Of a stretch of 53,690 nucleotides of DNA, positions 37,779-47,270 are shown one piece after another; within the stretch, counting starts at the first letter, position 1; every line of letters starts with the position of its first letter. The stretch comes from Deinococcus radiotolerans (GTDB taxonomy: Bacteria; Deinococcota; Deinococci; Deinococcales; Deinococcaceae), in assembly GCF_014647435.1 (NCBI RefSeq), contig NZ_BMPE01000021.1, forward strand, positions 1-53,690, in the 5' to 3' direction. The notes under the pieces are model-generated. The model did not search any database, had not been told where the DNA came from, and saw nothing but the letters and a program-made list of their open reading frames with translations. Both the position numbers and the translations under genes were made by a program.

Positions 37779-40159
37779 TGGGCAAGAGCGTGGACTGGAT
37801 GTTCCGCATGATCGACCGCGTGAGCCAACCGGCCAGCGCCATCCGCAGCCGGTTGGAAGCCGTGGAGCGCACCGTGCAGCGCGTGGAATCCGTAACCAAG
37901 CGCAGCGGCGGCGCGTTCGGCGGCTGGGCCCGGCAAGGTGAGCAGGGCGCCCGCAGGGTCGAGCAGGCCTTCGAGCGGGTGCAGAAACGCGTGAGCGCCA
38001 CGCACCAGCAGTTCCAGGGCCTCTCCCAGGTGCTCCAGACGGGAGCGTTCGTGGGTGGCGCAGTGCTCGGTGGGGCCGGGTACCTGCTCGGCAAGGCGCT
38101 GGGCGGCATGGGCACCCGCGAGGGCAGCCTGGAAAGCCTGAGCGTGCTGCTCAAGACCCGCAACCAAGCGCAGGTCAAGGCCGCCGCCTCCTGGGTGGAT
38201 CAGTTCGCGGACATCACCCCCTTCCAGGACACGGACGTCATGAACAGCGTCCGGCAACTGCTCGCCGCGCAGTTCAAATTCAAGGACGTGCAGGGCATCG
38301 CGCGAATCACGGGGGACGCCGCGAGCGCGCTGGGCAGCAACACGGCGGACGCGGCGTTCAAGTGGGAAGTGATCAACAGGGCGCTCGGCCAGATCCAGGC
38401 CAAGGGTCGCCTCCAGGGTGACGAGATCCTGCAGCTGAACGAAGCCGGGATCGGCACCGACAAGTACCTGAAAGCGGCGTTCGGCAAGGACTACCGCAAG
38501 CTTCAGGAGGCCGGGAAGATCAGCGGCACGGCGGCCATCAACGCCATCCTGAAAGGCCTGGACGAAGAGTTCGGCGGGGCCATGGACCGCATGAGCAAAA
38601 CGTTCAGCGGCCTGACCAGCACCCTCGCGTCGCGCCCGCAGCGGCTCATGGGCATGCTGTTCGACGCCGGGGGCCTGGACGCCCCGAAGAAAGTGCTGGA
38701 GAACCTCGTGACCCTCACGGACTTCAGCCGGCCACCGGGCAGCCTGATCGCCCGGCGCTTCACGCGCCTGGGCAAGCAGCTTATGGATAGCCTGTTCGGC
38801 CCGCTGGCAGATGCCACAAGCGGGAACGCGGGCGTGGACACCCTGAACCGCGCGCTGGATCAGATCGAAGCGGCGGGCCGCTGGTGGAGCGTCAACGGCC
38901 CCACGGTCATGGCGAACGTCAAGGGGTTCGGTGAGGGCCTGAAGGCCGCGGCGGACGGCGCGCTGCTGCTCGTGAAGCCCCTGGGGTGGATCGTGGACAA
39001 GGTGAGTGCCCTGACCGGCGGGAGCGGCAGCGGCGGCGTCGGCAAGGTGCTGGGCTTTCTCGCGGGCGGCGCGCTGATCGGCAAGGCCGCGAACCTGCTC
39101 ACCCTGGGCGGCGCAGGCAAGGCCGCCGGGTGGGTGGGCCGCACCCTGCTGGGCGGCGTGAAGGGCGCTATGGGCAGCTTCCTGACCCGGGGCGTGCTCG
39201 GCGAGATCCTCACCAACCCGGCGGGCAAGCTCGCGGGCCTGCGCGCCGCGCTGACCGGTGTGGGCGCCGCTGGCACGGCAGGCTCGGCGGCCATACCCGT
39301 GATCGGCTGGGTGATCACCCTGCTGACCACCATGGATCAGCTGGGCAAGCGCCTGTACGGCACGTTCGAGGGGTTCACGAAGGTGATCGATTTCCTGAGT
39401 GAGGCGTTCAAGCGACTGAAGTTCGCCATGCCAGTGGACATGCGGACTCTCCAGGCGTTCGGCCTGGCGCTGCTGCGCGGCGAGGGATGGGGAGGGGCGC
39501 TGAAAGCCGCAGCCGGGGCAATCACGGGCCTACCCATGACCGGCCCCACAGCAGCACCGGCAGCCGGACCCGGCGGGAGTGCCAGCATCGCGGCGCTGAC
39601 CGGCGTGGCCCAGCGGCTCGGCATCGACCCGCAGGCGCTGCTGGCCGTCGCGTTCAAGGAAAGCAGCCTGAACCCGGCGGCGCTGAACTCGGCGAGCGGC
39701 GCGAGCGGCCTGATCCAGTTCCTGCCCAGCACCGCTAAGGGTCTGGGGACCACGGCGGACGCCATCCGCGCCATGACCCCGGAGCAGCAGGCGCCGTACA
39801 TCGAGCGGTACCTGCGGCAGGCAGGGGTCGGTGCGGGCAGCAGCCTGGAACAGATCTACGCGGCCGTGTTCGCGGGCAGCGCCAGCAAGACGGGGCGCGT
39901 GCTGTACACCCAGCAGGACGGGAAGGCGTACACGGACAACGCGGGGCTCGACCTGAACAAGGACGGGCAGATCACCAGCCAGGAAGCCGCGCTGGCCGCT
40001 GCGAACGCGTGGCAGGCCAGCGCGGGCACCTTCGCTCCGAACCTCACCGTGAACCTGTACGGCCCGACCACCCCGCAGGCTGTGCAGGACATCAGCACTG
40101 GCGTGCACGGCGCGCTGACGACCATTGCCCTCGAACAGGGCTCCGGAGGTAGGCAGTGA
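37778..40159 (+). CDS. Tape measure protein with lytic transglycosylase domain
   Basis: 793 aa, one base overlap with the chaperone extension. N-terminal coiled region (RLEAVERTVQRVESVTKR), a conserved tape-measure core (~100-330), hydrophobic Gly/Ala segments (~415-520), and at ~600-690 an SLT-like domain QALLAVAFKESSLNPAALNSASGASGLIQFLPSTAKGLG with catalytic Glu at 628. An EF-hand-like DLNKDGQITSQEA follows at ~724. It sets tail length and likely cuts peptidoglycan during DNA entry. Confidence 0.9.
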   Translation: MGKSVDWMFRMIDRVSQPASAIRSRLEAVERTVQRVESVTKRSGGAFGGWARQGEQGARRVEQAFERVQKRVSATHQQFQGLSQVLQTGAFVGGAVLGGAGYLLGKALGGMGTREGSLESLSVLLKTRNQAQVKAAASWVDQFADITPFQDTDVMNSVRQLLAAQFKFKDVQGIARITGDAASALGSNTADAAFKWEVINRALGQIQAKGRLQGDEILQLNEAGIGTDKYLKAAFGKDYRKLQEAGKISGTAAINAILKGLDEEFGGAMDRMSKTFSGLTSTLASRPQRLMGMLFDAGGLDAPKKVLENLVTLTDFSRPPGSLIARRFTRLGKQLMDSLFGPLADATSGNAGVDTLNRALDQIEAAGRWWSVNGPTVMANVKGFGEGLKAAADGALLLVKPLGWIVDKVSALTGGSGSGGVGKVLGFLAGGALIGKAANLLTLGGAGKAAGWVGRTLLGGVKGAMGSFLTRGVLGEILTNPAGKLAGLRAALTGVGAAGTAGSAAIPVIGWVITLLTTMDQLGKRLYGTFEGFTKVIDFLSEAFKRLKFAMPVDMRTLQAFGLALLRGEGWGGALKAAAGAITGLPMTGPTAAPAAGPGGSASIAALTGVAQRLGIDPQALLAVAFKESSLNPAALNSASGASGLIQFLPSTAKGLGTTADAIRAMTPEQQAPYIERYLRQAGVGAGSSLEQIYAAVFAGSASKTGRVLYTQQDGKAYTDNAGLDLNKDGQITSQEAALAAANAWQASAGTFAPNLTVNLYGPTTPQAVQDISTGVHGALTTIALEQGSGGRQ

Positions 40160-41208
40160 CCAGCCCCATGCGCGCGCCCGCCCTGCACGACCACCTGGTG
40201 CTGCTCGACGGCGGTAAGCGCTGGCCAGTTCCCGGCTGGAGTCGCGTGACCGTCACCCTCGCCGCGAACGTGGACACGCAGGCCACGCCCGGCGCGGGCA
40301 CGGCCGCCACGCAGTTAAACGAGGCCACGGCGGACATCGAGGTGCAGGTGACGATGACCACGCACGAGCAGTGGACGGCGTACCAAAGCCTGCTGACCGT
40401 GCTCCGCCGGGGCACGAAGGCCGGACCCGCCGTGTTCACCAGTGCGCACCCGGAGATCACGGCCCGCCGGGTCAAGCGCCTGTATTTCGTGTCCGAGACA
40501 CCGCAGCCGTACAGCCCAGCCACGGGGTACAAAACCACGCTGAAGTTCAGCGAGCGCCTGAAAGATAAGGCGCAGGCCACCGCCATCGGAGGTGAGCAGC
40601 TCGTGGTGCCCAGCGCGGGCGGCACGAGTGCTACGGGCGCACCTACAGCCGTGGCAAGCACCGCACAGGGGCGCGCGGTCGCGCAGGCCGCCGCCCAGAC
40701 GCTCATCGGGCCCCCGGCGCCGGCGGATGGCGGACGGGCCAATACCGCCATGCCCGGCTACTGCTCGGCGTGGGTGCGCGTGGCGGGCACCAAAGCAGGA
40801 CTCGATCCCAAGCTGTTCGGCGCCTCAGCGCTGGCCACCGAAGGGAACTTCAAACGCGCGGGCCTCAGCCAGCCGTGGACGGCGGACAGCCAGCGCACCC
40901 TAGAGCCTGGCGACATCGTGTTCTGGGCGAACGATCCCAGCGGGTTCGGGCACACCGGGATCGTCGTGGGCCGCGACGCGGACGGCATGCCCCTCATCGC
41001 GGGCAACAACCTCGTCACGGCCAAGCAGACGAGCGGCAAGGACGCGCGGGGCATCGTGCGCCTGGATCAGCTCAGCACGGCGAACAGCCAACCCACCAGC
41101 GTCGGCAAGCCCGGCGGGGTGCCCAAAGCGCCCGTGGTGCAGGGCCCCGCGTACCCCGTGGGCGTCCCGGGCTTCGCACCCAGCAACAACGTGCCGGGGC
41201 CGAAATGA
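40156..41208 (+). CDS. Baseplate/tail protein with C-terminal CHAP/NlpC-like domain
   Basis: 350 aa from a GTG. N-terminal ~150 residues are a beta-rich tail domain (WPVPGWSRVTVTLAANVDTQ...). After a flexible Ala/Pro/Gly linker, YCSAWVRVAGTKAGLDPKLFG with a Cys, and LEPGDIVFWANDPSGFGHTGIVVGRDADGMPLIAGNN with a His, match the Cys-His arrangement of CHAP/NlpC endopeptidases. A second peptidoglycan-cutting activity on the virion. Confidence 0.7.
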   Translation: MTSPMRAPALHDHLVLLDGGKRWPVPGWSRVTVTLAANVDTQATPGAGTAATQLNEATADIEVQVTMTTHEQWTAYQSLLTVLRRGTKAGPAVFTSAHPEITARRVKRLYFVSETPQPYSPATGYKTTLKFSERLKDKAQATAIGGEQLVVPSAGGTSATGAPTAVASTAQGRAVAQAAAQTLIGPPAPADGGRANTAMPGYCSAWVRVAGTKAGLDPKLFGASALATEGNFKRAGLSQPWTADSQRTLEPGDIVFWANDPSGFGHTGIVVGRDADGMPLIAGNNLVTAKQTSGKDARGIVRLDQLSTANSQPTSVGKPGGVPKAPVVQGPAYPVGVPGFAPSNNVPGPK

Positions 41209-41703
41209 TCAGTACACGCTGACGTTGAAGTTCACGAAGCCCCGCCCAGGACTCGTCACGCAGGCCACCGTGTACGCGCGGTTCACCCCCTGGAACGTGT
41301 TCAGGGCCGCGCCGCCATCATCGATGTCCCGGCACTTCAGTTTTGACGTCCACGTGTTCGCTGGACGCTTCCCTGTCGCCAGTCCAATGAGATCCGAAAG
41401 GATGCTCGTCTCGAAGAAGGTTTCGCTGAACGGCCAGTCCTGCGCGCCCAGCCACAGCCCGGCGGACACGACCTTCGTGCCGTCCCTCAGGACGAATGCC
41501 TGACTGGCGGGCAGCCCCGGGGATTCCGGGCGCAGCCCGTACGTGTAGGACTTCAGGGTCGAGGACAGCGGCACGGTCGTCTGGTGTTCGCAGGTGTACA
41601 GCTTGCAGAACGTCGCGGCTGGGAATGACGTGGCCGTACCGATCAAGGGCGCGGCTAAGGCGGACGTGACGGCGAGAGCCAACGCAAGAGCAACAGGTTT
41701 CAC
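41209..41703 (-). CDS. Secreted protein encoded against the tail operon (moron)
   Basis: 164 aa from a GTG preceded by GGGGG. MKPVALALALAVTSALAAP is a clean signal peptide; the mature part has four Cys (CKLYTCEH, LKCRDID, YTVACVTS), probably in disulfides. It is the only minus-strand gene within 25 kb of structural genes, and sits exactly stop-to-stop with its neighbour. Such genes are usually expressed in the lysogen. Role unknown; surface change or superinfection exclusion is possible. Confidence 0.65.
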   Translation of the reverse strand: MKPVALALALAVTSALAAPLIGTATSFPAATFCKLYTCEHQTTVPLSSTLKSYTYGLRPESPGLPASQAFVLRDGTKVVSAGLWLGAQDWPFSETFFETSILSDLIGLATGKRPANTWTSKLKCRDIDDGGAALNTFQGVNRAYTVACVTSPGRGFVNFNVSVY

Positions 41704-41733
41704 CCCCCAGCCTTACCACACAGGAGGCCCAGC

Positions 41734-43149
41734 ATGGCCGTCATTTCAGCAGCGGGCGTTCCTTGCGGGGCGCCCAGTTCGTTCACCCTGCCGCTCACGG
41801 GACGTCCGTGGGCGGACCTGACCCTCGCTCAGCCGGGTGCGCCGTTCGCCGTGGGGGACCGCGTGCAGGTGGCCGTGCAGGACGGCCCGACCTTCACCCT
41901 GACTGTGGAGCGCATCGGCCCACGTGGCGGGTTCGCTCGTGTGCGCCTGGTGGGCGGCACGGGCGGCCTGAGCCAGGACATCGAGGCCCGGTACTACCGG
42001 GCGATCCCAGCGGCGACCGTCGTGCGCGAGATTCTCGCGGACTGCGGGGAGACGCCGGGGGACATCAACCTGCCGGGCACCCTGGCGGCGTGGGTGCGCG
42101 CGGCGGGCCCGGCGCACGAGGCGCTGCGGGCGCTGATGATGCGATTCCCGGAGCGGGTGTGGCGCATGGACCCCGATGGGCGCGTGCACGTGGAGGCACC
42201 GGGCTGGCCGGACGCGCCGGGCGCGGTGGCTGTGGAGACCGAGGACGCGGCGGCCGGGACGTTCACGGTTGCCTTCACGCCGGGCCTGCTGCCGGGGATG
42301 CGGGTGACCCTGGCGCGCGGGGACGAACTGCTCGCCAAACGCGTGACGCGCGTGACCCATGCGCTCGACGAGGTGTACGGGTACCCGCGCCCACAGGTGC
42401 AGCAGCGCACCGTGATCGGTACCGGCGACGGGCAGGACCAGGGCGTCACGGGCCTCGAACAGGCGGTGCAGCGGGCCGTGCGCTGGGTGGATTACCTCGC
42501 GCTGTACGAGGCGGAGGTGATCCGGGATCACGGGAACCACGAGCTGGATCTGCGGCCCATGCACCCGCTGCTGCCGGAGATGACCCGCGTGCGTCTGGTG
42601 CAGCCCCTGCCCGGGGCACGCGTGAAGCTGAAGGCCGGGGGCGTCGTGGTGCTGAGTTTCCAGGCGGGCGACCCATCGCGGCCCGTGGCGCTGCATTACG
42701 GCGCGTGCGAGCTGGAACTGCTGGAGGTCTCCACCGGGCGCGGTCAGGTGATCCGCGTGGACGATGATCGGGGACAAGTAAGCCCCGAAGACAAGCTCTA
42801 CCAGCGGCCTCACGTGCGGGTGCAGGACGCCGCCGGGCAGATCGTGGAGCTGTGGGCGCAGCCCGGGAAGGAACGGATCACGGTGCGGGACAAGGCCGGG
42901 CAGCAGCTGGAACTGAACGCCGCGCCGGGTCAGGAACGCGTGACCCTGCGGGACCAGGCCGGGCAGCTGCTCGACCTCAACCCCGTGACGGGCACGGTGA
43001 ACGTCACGGCCATCACGACGGTGAACGTCACGGCGACCAGCGTGAACCTGGGCGGGCCGGGCGGCTCGCCGGTGGCGCGCGTAGGGGACAGCGTGAACCT
43101 GCAGACGGGCCAGATTGTCAGCGGCAGCCCGACCGTGAGGGCCACCTAG
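41734..43149 (+). CDS. Baseplate hub/spike (gpV/VgrG-like)
   Basis: 471 aa. Hub-like N-terminal domains, an OB-like region (PLLPEMTRVRLVQPLPGARVKLKAGGVVVLSFQAGDPSRPVALHYG), then short beta repeats VQDAAGQIVELWAQPGKERITVRDKAGQQLELN... that form a triple-stranded beta-helix needle, ending with NVTAITTVNVTATSVNLGGPG. The tip pierces the outer membrane. Confidence 0.75.
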   Translation: MAVISAAGVPCGAPSSFTLPLTGRPWADLTLAQPGAPFAVGDRVQVAVQDGPTFTLTVERIGPRGGFARVRLVGGTGGLSQDIEARYYRAIPAATVVREILADCGETPGDINLPGTLAAWVRAAGPAHEALRALMMRFPERVWRMDPDGRVHVEAPGWPDAPGAVAVETEDAAAGTFTVAFTPGLLPGMRVTLARGDELLAKRVTRVTHALDEVYGYPRPQVQQRTVIGTGDGQDQGVTGLEQAVQRAVRWVDYLALYEAEVIRDHGNHELDLRPMHPLLPEMTRVRLVQPLPGARVKLKAGGVVVLSFQAGDPSRPVALHYGACELELLEVSTGRGQVIRVDDDRGQVSPEDKLYQRPHVRVQDAAGQIVELWAQPGKERITVRDKAGQQLELNAAPGQERVTLRDQAGQLLDLNPVTGTVNVTAITTVNVTATSVNLGGPGGSPVARVGDSVNLQTGQIVSGSPTVRAT

Positions 43150-43823
43150 TGGGCCTCCTGCACAGTCCAGGCCTGAGTGGCGTGCAGGGCGCGCTGTGGG
43201 AAGTGCAGCAGCTGGCGCAGGCGGCAGGCATCCCCCTGCCCCCACCGTTGCAGCTGCCCAGCCTGCCGCCGCTGGTGGGTGGCTGTGACGCGCAGGCGCT
43301 CGCGGCGGCCCTGGGCGCGGAGGTGGCGCAGGCGCTGGGTGAGCAACTGCAATTACCGGGTGTGCAGCAACTCCTGACCGGGGATCTGGCGGGCGCACGC
43401 AGCGCCGTGCTGGGTTACCTGGGCACGCTGGACACCCTGCGCGGCCCACTCCTGGCGGACCTCGCGGACGGACAGGGCACGCTGGGGGCGCTGGGGCAGG
43501 CGCAGGACACCCTGAGCGGCCTGCGTGCCGCGCTCGGGCAGCCAGGGGGCAGCGCCCTGGCCGGGGACGTGATCAGCGCCGTGGCCGACGCCTGCCCCGC
43601 CGTGGGTGGCCTGCTCGCGTACGCAGAGGGCACCCTGGCGGGCATCGAGCAGCAGGTGCAGGGCGTGAGCAGCGCGCTGAGCGCCGGACTGGACCGCCTG
43701 AACCAACTGACCAGCCTCCAGGGTGCCGCCGAGGCACTGCTGGCGGAACTGGACGCACACGTGGACATCCAGGCGGCGCTGCTGGACGTCGTGAACGGCA
43801 TGAACTTCGGAGGTGGACCGTGA
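43149..43823 (+). CDS. Baseplate-region hypothetical protein
   Basis: 224 aa from a GTG sharing a base with the spike stop. Ala/Leu/Gly-rich helical (QALAAALGAEVAQALGEQLQLPGVQQLLTGDLAGARSAVLGYL), coiled-coil like. Perhaps a spike chaperone or wedge component; assigned by position. Confidence 0.5.
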   Translation: MGLLHSPGLSGVQGALWEVQQLAQAAGIPLPPPLQLPSLPPLVGGCDAQALAAALGAEVAQALGEQLQLPGVQQLLTGDLAGARSAVLGYLGTLDTLRGPLLADLADGQGTLGALGQAQDTLSGLRAALGQPGGSALAGDVISAVADACPAVGGLLAYAEGTLAGIEQQVQGVSSALSAGLDRLNQLTSLQGAAEALLAELDAHVDIQAALLDVVNGMNFGGGP

Positions 43824-44218
43824 GCTATTTAGGAGTGGATTTCTCGACCCGTGCGGGACTGACCGGCGAGCTGGTGGCCGGGCGTGACCTGCTGGTCGAA
43901 AGCCTCGCGCGTCGCCTGCGCACCCGCCGGGGCGCACTGTTCTACGACCCGGAGTTCGGGAGTTACCTGCCCGACTACCTGGGCGAACGCGTGGAGGACG
44001 CCGGCGCAGAGGCCGCAGCGATCTGCCAGCTGGATCTGGAAGAAGATCCGCGCGTGATCAGTGCCGCCGTGACCGTCGAGCAGGTGGCCCTGGAGGGCGT
44101 GCAATTGCGCGCCACGCTGGACACGATCACCGGGCCCATCAGCCTGATCGTGGACGCCGTGCACGCACCGGACGCACTGCCCGTTGTTTCTGAGGGGGTG
44201 CCGTATGGCGTTGGCTGA
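43820..44218 (+). CDS. Baseplate wedge protein, gp25/gpW-like
   Basis: 132 aa from a GTG. GRDLLVESLARRLRTRRGALFYDPEFGSYLPDYLGE is the gp25-type core, with the conserved L..R..T..G and FGS.L.. pattern. It primes sheath assembly on the baseplate. Confidence 0.85.
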   Translation: MSYLGVDFSTRAGLTGELVAGRDLLVESLARRLRTRRGALFYDPEFGSYLPDYLGERVEDAGAEAAAICQLDLEEDPRVISAAVTVEQVALEGVQLRATLDTITGPISLIVDAVHAPDALPVVSEGVPYGVG

Positions 44219-45305
44219 CCTGATCCGCCCACGCTCGCGCGAGCAGGTCGTGGGCCGCATGCTGAACGTCCTGGCCGCCGGACGCGGGGACGTGAACCCC
44301 GTGAACTTCGCGCCCACGAATTACGTGCCGGGCGACCCGCTGCGGACCCTGCTGGAACTGACTGGTGAGGGCGTGGCGGACGTGGAACGCACGGTCGAGC
44401 AGCTGGGCCTGGGCGGGTACCTGAGCACCGCGCACGGCGCGTGGCTGGACGCGCTGGTGGAGAGTCAGTACGGGCTCTCCCGTCAGGCCAGCACGTTCGC
44501 GCGGTTCCTCGTGCGGTTCAGCGCGCCGGTCACGACCGGGCTGCAGGTGCCCGCCGGGATGATCGTGGGGACCGGGACGGGCCTGCGGTACACCACGCGG
44601 GAGGCCGTCACGCTGGAACCCGGCGCGAGTGCCGACGTGCTGGCCGTTGCGGACAGTCCCGGCGCGGCGTACAACGTGCCCGCCGGGACGATCACCGTGC
44701 TGCACACGCCGCTGCCGGGGCTGAGCGTCACGAACCCGCCCGGCAGCCTGCTCAGCGGCGGCGCGGACACGGAAACCGACGACGCCTTGCGCGTCCGTGC
44801 GTCCGGCCGCTGGGCGGAACTCGGCGGGGGCGCCACGCGCCGCGCCTACGAATTCTGGGCCTTGACCTCGCACCCCAGCGTAGACCGCGTGCTGGTGCTC
44901 GACGAACACCCGCGCGGGCAGGGCACCGTGGATGTGGTGCTCTGGGGCGAGGGTGGCCTGGGCAGCAGCGTCGTGACCGCTGCAGACGAGTACATTCAGG
45001 CGCGGCGGCCCGTCACGGCCGACGTGCAGGTGTACAGCGCGCACGAGATCAATACGCCGGTGCCGCTGGACGTGTACGCGCCGGGCGCTGATCCGGTCAG
45101 TGTCACCGCGCAGATCCAGCAGGCTCTCGCCGCCCTTCAGCGGAGCCTGGGCATCGGCCAGATCCTGTATCACAGCGCCGTGATCGAGGCGGCCATGCTG
45201 CCCGCTGGCGTGCTGGACGTGACCACGCCACTGCGCGACACCCACCCGACAGGCGTGGAGGTGGTGACCCTCGCGCCAGCCATCACCTTCCGGAGCACTC
45301 CGTGA
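44205..45305 (+). CDS. Baseplate J-like protein
   Basis: 366 aa from MALADLIRP, GAGGGGG before the ATG; a start at 44184 lacks a ribosome site. GDPLRTLLELTGEGVADVERTVEQL, a beta domain (PAGMIVGTGTGLRYTTREAVTL...GTITVLHTPLPGLSVTNP), and DTETDDALRVRASGRWAELGGGATRRAYEFWALTSHPSVDRV match the baseplate J/gp47 family in order. Confidence 0.85.
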   Translation: MALADLIRPRSREQVVGRMLNVLAAGRGDVNPVNFAPTNYVPGDPLRTLLELTGEGVADVERTVEQLGLGGYLSTAHGAWLDALVESQYGLSRQASTFARFLVRFSAPVTTGLQVPAGMIVGTGTGLRYTTREAVTLEPGASADVLAVADSPGAAYNVPAGTITVLHTPLPGLSVTNPPGSLLSGGADTETDDALRVRASGRWAELGGGATRRAYEFWALTSHPSVDRVLVLDEHPRGQGTVDVVLWGEGGLGSSVVTAADEYIQARRPVTADVQVYSAHEINTPVPLDVYAPGADPVSVTAQIQQALAALQRSLGIGQILYHSAVIEAAMLPAGVLDVTTPLRDTHPTGVEVVTLAPAITFRSTP

Positions 45306-46060
45306 CCGTGACGTACGCGGCGTACCTGACTCGCCTGAGTCGAATCAATCCCATCGACTATCAGGATGCCGGTACGCAAGAGCACCTGAACGCCGTGGCG
45401 GCAAGCCTGGAGGACGTGCAGGCCCGCGCGCGGGCCGTGATGCTCACCCGCCTGATCCTCAGCGCACCCGAGGACGCCCTGACCCTGATGGGCGCAGAGC
45501 GCGGCCTGCGCCGCTTCCCGGACGAGCCGCTCGCCACCTTCCGGGCCCGCGTGCGTGGCGCGTGGGATTACTGGCGGCTGGCGGGCACCGTGCCCGGCAT
45601 GGAGTTGATCTTGGCGCAGGCCGGGTACCGGGCGGTGATCGTCGAGCACTTCCGCGATCCGGACCCTGAGCGCTGGGCGGAGTTCAGCGTGGTCGTGCAG
45701 CCCCTGAATCCCATCGTGACGACCGCGAAGTGGGGGGAGAGCGCCACGTGGGGCAGCGGCCAGCACTGGGGCATCGACCCGAACGCGGTGCCCACCCGGT
45801 ACCTGCCGGACCTGATCCGCGATTTCAAGCCCGCGCACGCGAGGTTACGCCGCCTCACGTACTTCCCCCGGGGCCGCTTCTGGGGCTCGACCGCGCAGTG
45901 GGGCGAGGGCCGCGACCTGACCCCGCAGCCGCAGCCCGGCTGGGGCGTGTGGACGGGGTACCAGACGGTCACGCCTGCCGAGGACCGCACGGACAGCGGC
46001 GCCGCGTGGGGCGAGAGCGACGCCGAAATCATCTACGACCTGGAGGGCCACCATGCCTAG
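45302..46060 (+). CDS. Tail protein I-like baseplate component
   Basis: 252 aa from a GTG. EDALTLMGAERGLRRFPDEPLATFRARVRGAWDYWRLAGTVPGMELILAQAGY is the pattern of phage tail protein I/gpI, which follows J and precedes the fibres. The C-terminal third is Trp-rich (WGESATWGSGQHWGID, GWGVWTGYQ). Confidence 0.75.
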   Translation: MTVTYAAYLTRLSRINPIDYQDAGTQEHLNAVAASLEDVQARARAVMLTRLILSAPEDALTLMGAERGLRRFPDEPLATFRARVRGAWDYWRLAGTVPGMELILAQAGYRAVIVEHFRDPDPERWAEFSVVVQPLNPIVTTAKWGESATWGSGQHWGIDPNAVPTRYLPDLIRDFKPAHARLRRLTYFPRGRFWGSTAQWGEGRDLTPQPQPGWGVWTGYQTVTPAEDRTDSGAAWGESDAEIIYDLEGHHA

Positions 46061-47270
46061 AGACCTGACTGCCAACCCTGAATTCACTGACACCATCACC
46101 GTCCCCCGCGACGGTGAGGGCATCGACGCCGGGGACGTGAACGCCCCCATGACCGACCTGCTGGGCAATGACCTGTACCTGCGGGCGCAACTGGCGGACC
46201 TGACCCGGACGGTCGAGGAAATGCGGAAAGCGGCGGGGGGCTTCGTGCTCGTGGCGCCCGCCGGGCTGACGCTGGAACCCGGGCAGACCTACGCGTTCCC
46301 GGCGGCCATCGCGCTGGGCCGTCAGGCGGGGTACGCGAGCGACGTGACGCTCGCCATGCTGGACCTCCCGGCGGGCGTCACCGCTACGTTCACGCCCGCC
46401 GTGCTCTCCGGCGCGACCGTCACCTCGACCCTCACGCTGAACGTCAGCGCTGGGGCCGTCGCTGGGCCGTACAACCTGCGGGTGCAGGGGACGGGCGCGG
46501 ACGGGAAGATCAGCCAGGCGCTCATCGCCACGCAGGTCACCGCGCAGACCCAGCAGCCCACCTTCACGATCAGTCCGGGCAGCACGTCGGGCAGCATCGA
46601 CCGGGGCGCGGGGGAGACCAGCGAGGCGTTCGTGTTCGGCGTGACCCGCGCCGGGATGTTCGGCGCGGACATCCAGTTCAGCGTCGTGAATCCCCCGGCG
46701 GGCATCACGGCCACGTTCGCCCCGGCCACGGTGTCCGGCGCGGCGGCCGTGCAGCCAGCGGCGACCACGCTGACCCTCACGGCAGCGGGGAGCCTGCCAG
46801 CGGGCACGTACACCATTCAGGTGCGGGCCGTGAGTGGCAGCATCGTGCGCACGCAGGCCCTGAGCCTCACGGTCACGGCCGCGCAGCAGGCGGGCGACGA
46901 TGATTACACACTCACCGTCGTGTACGACGCGGGCGACTACCGCACGACGAACGGCGCCACTCTCTACATCAACCGCCAGAACGGGTACACCGGGCCCGTG
47001 GAACTGCGCGTGATCGGCGGGGTGTCCCCGACCGAACCGCTGATCCTCGTGAACGGCAAGATCGGCGGGGACACCGTGTACGGGAACACCGCGCGCCTCA
47101 TTGCCGATGGCGCGGGCCGCGGCTGGACGAACGCCGGGGTGGCGGACCTCCCGGACAACTACCCGCTGACCGCGACGTTCGGCATGGTGCGCGGCAGCGC
47201 CGAAATCGAAGGCAAGACCGTCACGCGCTACGCGAGCCTGGAGTGGCGCTGGGGCAACAGGAGCTACTGA
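46053..47270 (+). CDS. Tail fibre protein with Ig-like domains
   Basis: 405 aa. A short helical attachment region (~30-60), then two or three repeated beta modules with VTLAMLDLPAGVTATFTPAVLSGATVTSTLTLNVSAG and IQFSVVNPPAGITATFAPATVSGAAA, typical of Ig-like/BACON-type domains on virions, and a C-terminal beta domain. Likely binds host surface polysaccharide. Confidence 0.7.
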   Translation: MPRDLTANPEFTDTITVPRDGEGIDAGDVNAPMTDLLGNDLYLRAQLADLTRTVEEMRKAAGGFVLVAPAGLTLEPGQTYAFPAAIALGRQAGYASDVTLAMLDLPAGVTATFTPAVLSGATVTSTLTLNVSAGAVAGPYNLRVQGTGADGKISQALIATQVTAQTQQPTFTISPGSTSGSIDRGAGETSEAFVFGVTRAGMFGADIQFSVVNPPAGITATFAPATVSGAAAVQPAATTLTLTAAGSLPAGTYTIQVRAVSGSIVRTQALSLTVTAAQQAGDDDYTLTVVYDAGDYRTTNGATLYINRQNGYTGPVELRVIGGVSPTEPLILVNGKIGGDTVYGNTARLIADGAGRGWTNAGVADLPDNYPLTATFGMVRGSAEIEGKTVTRYASLEWRWGNRSY

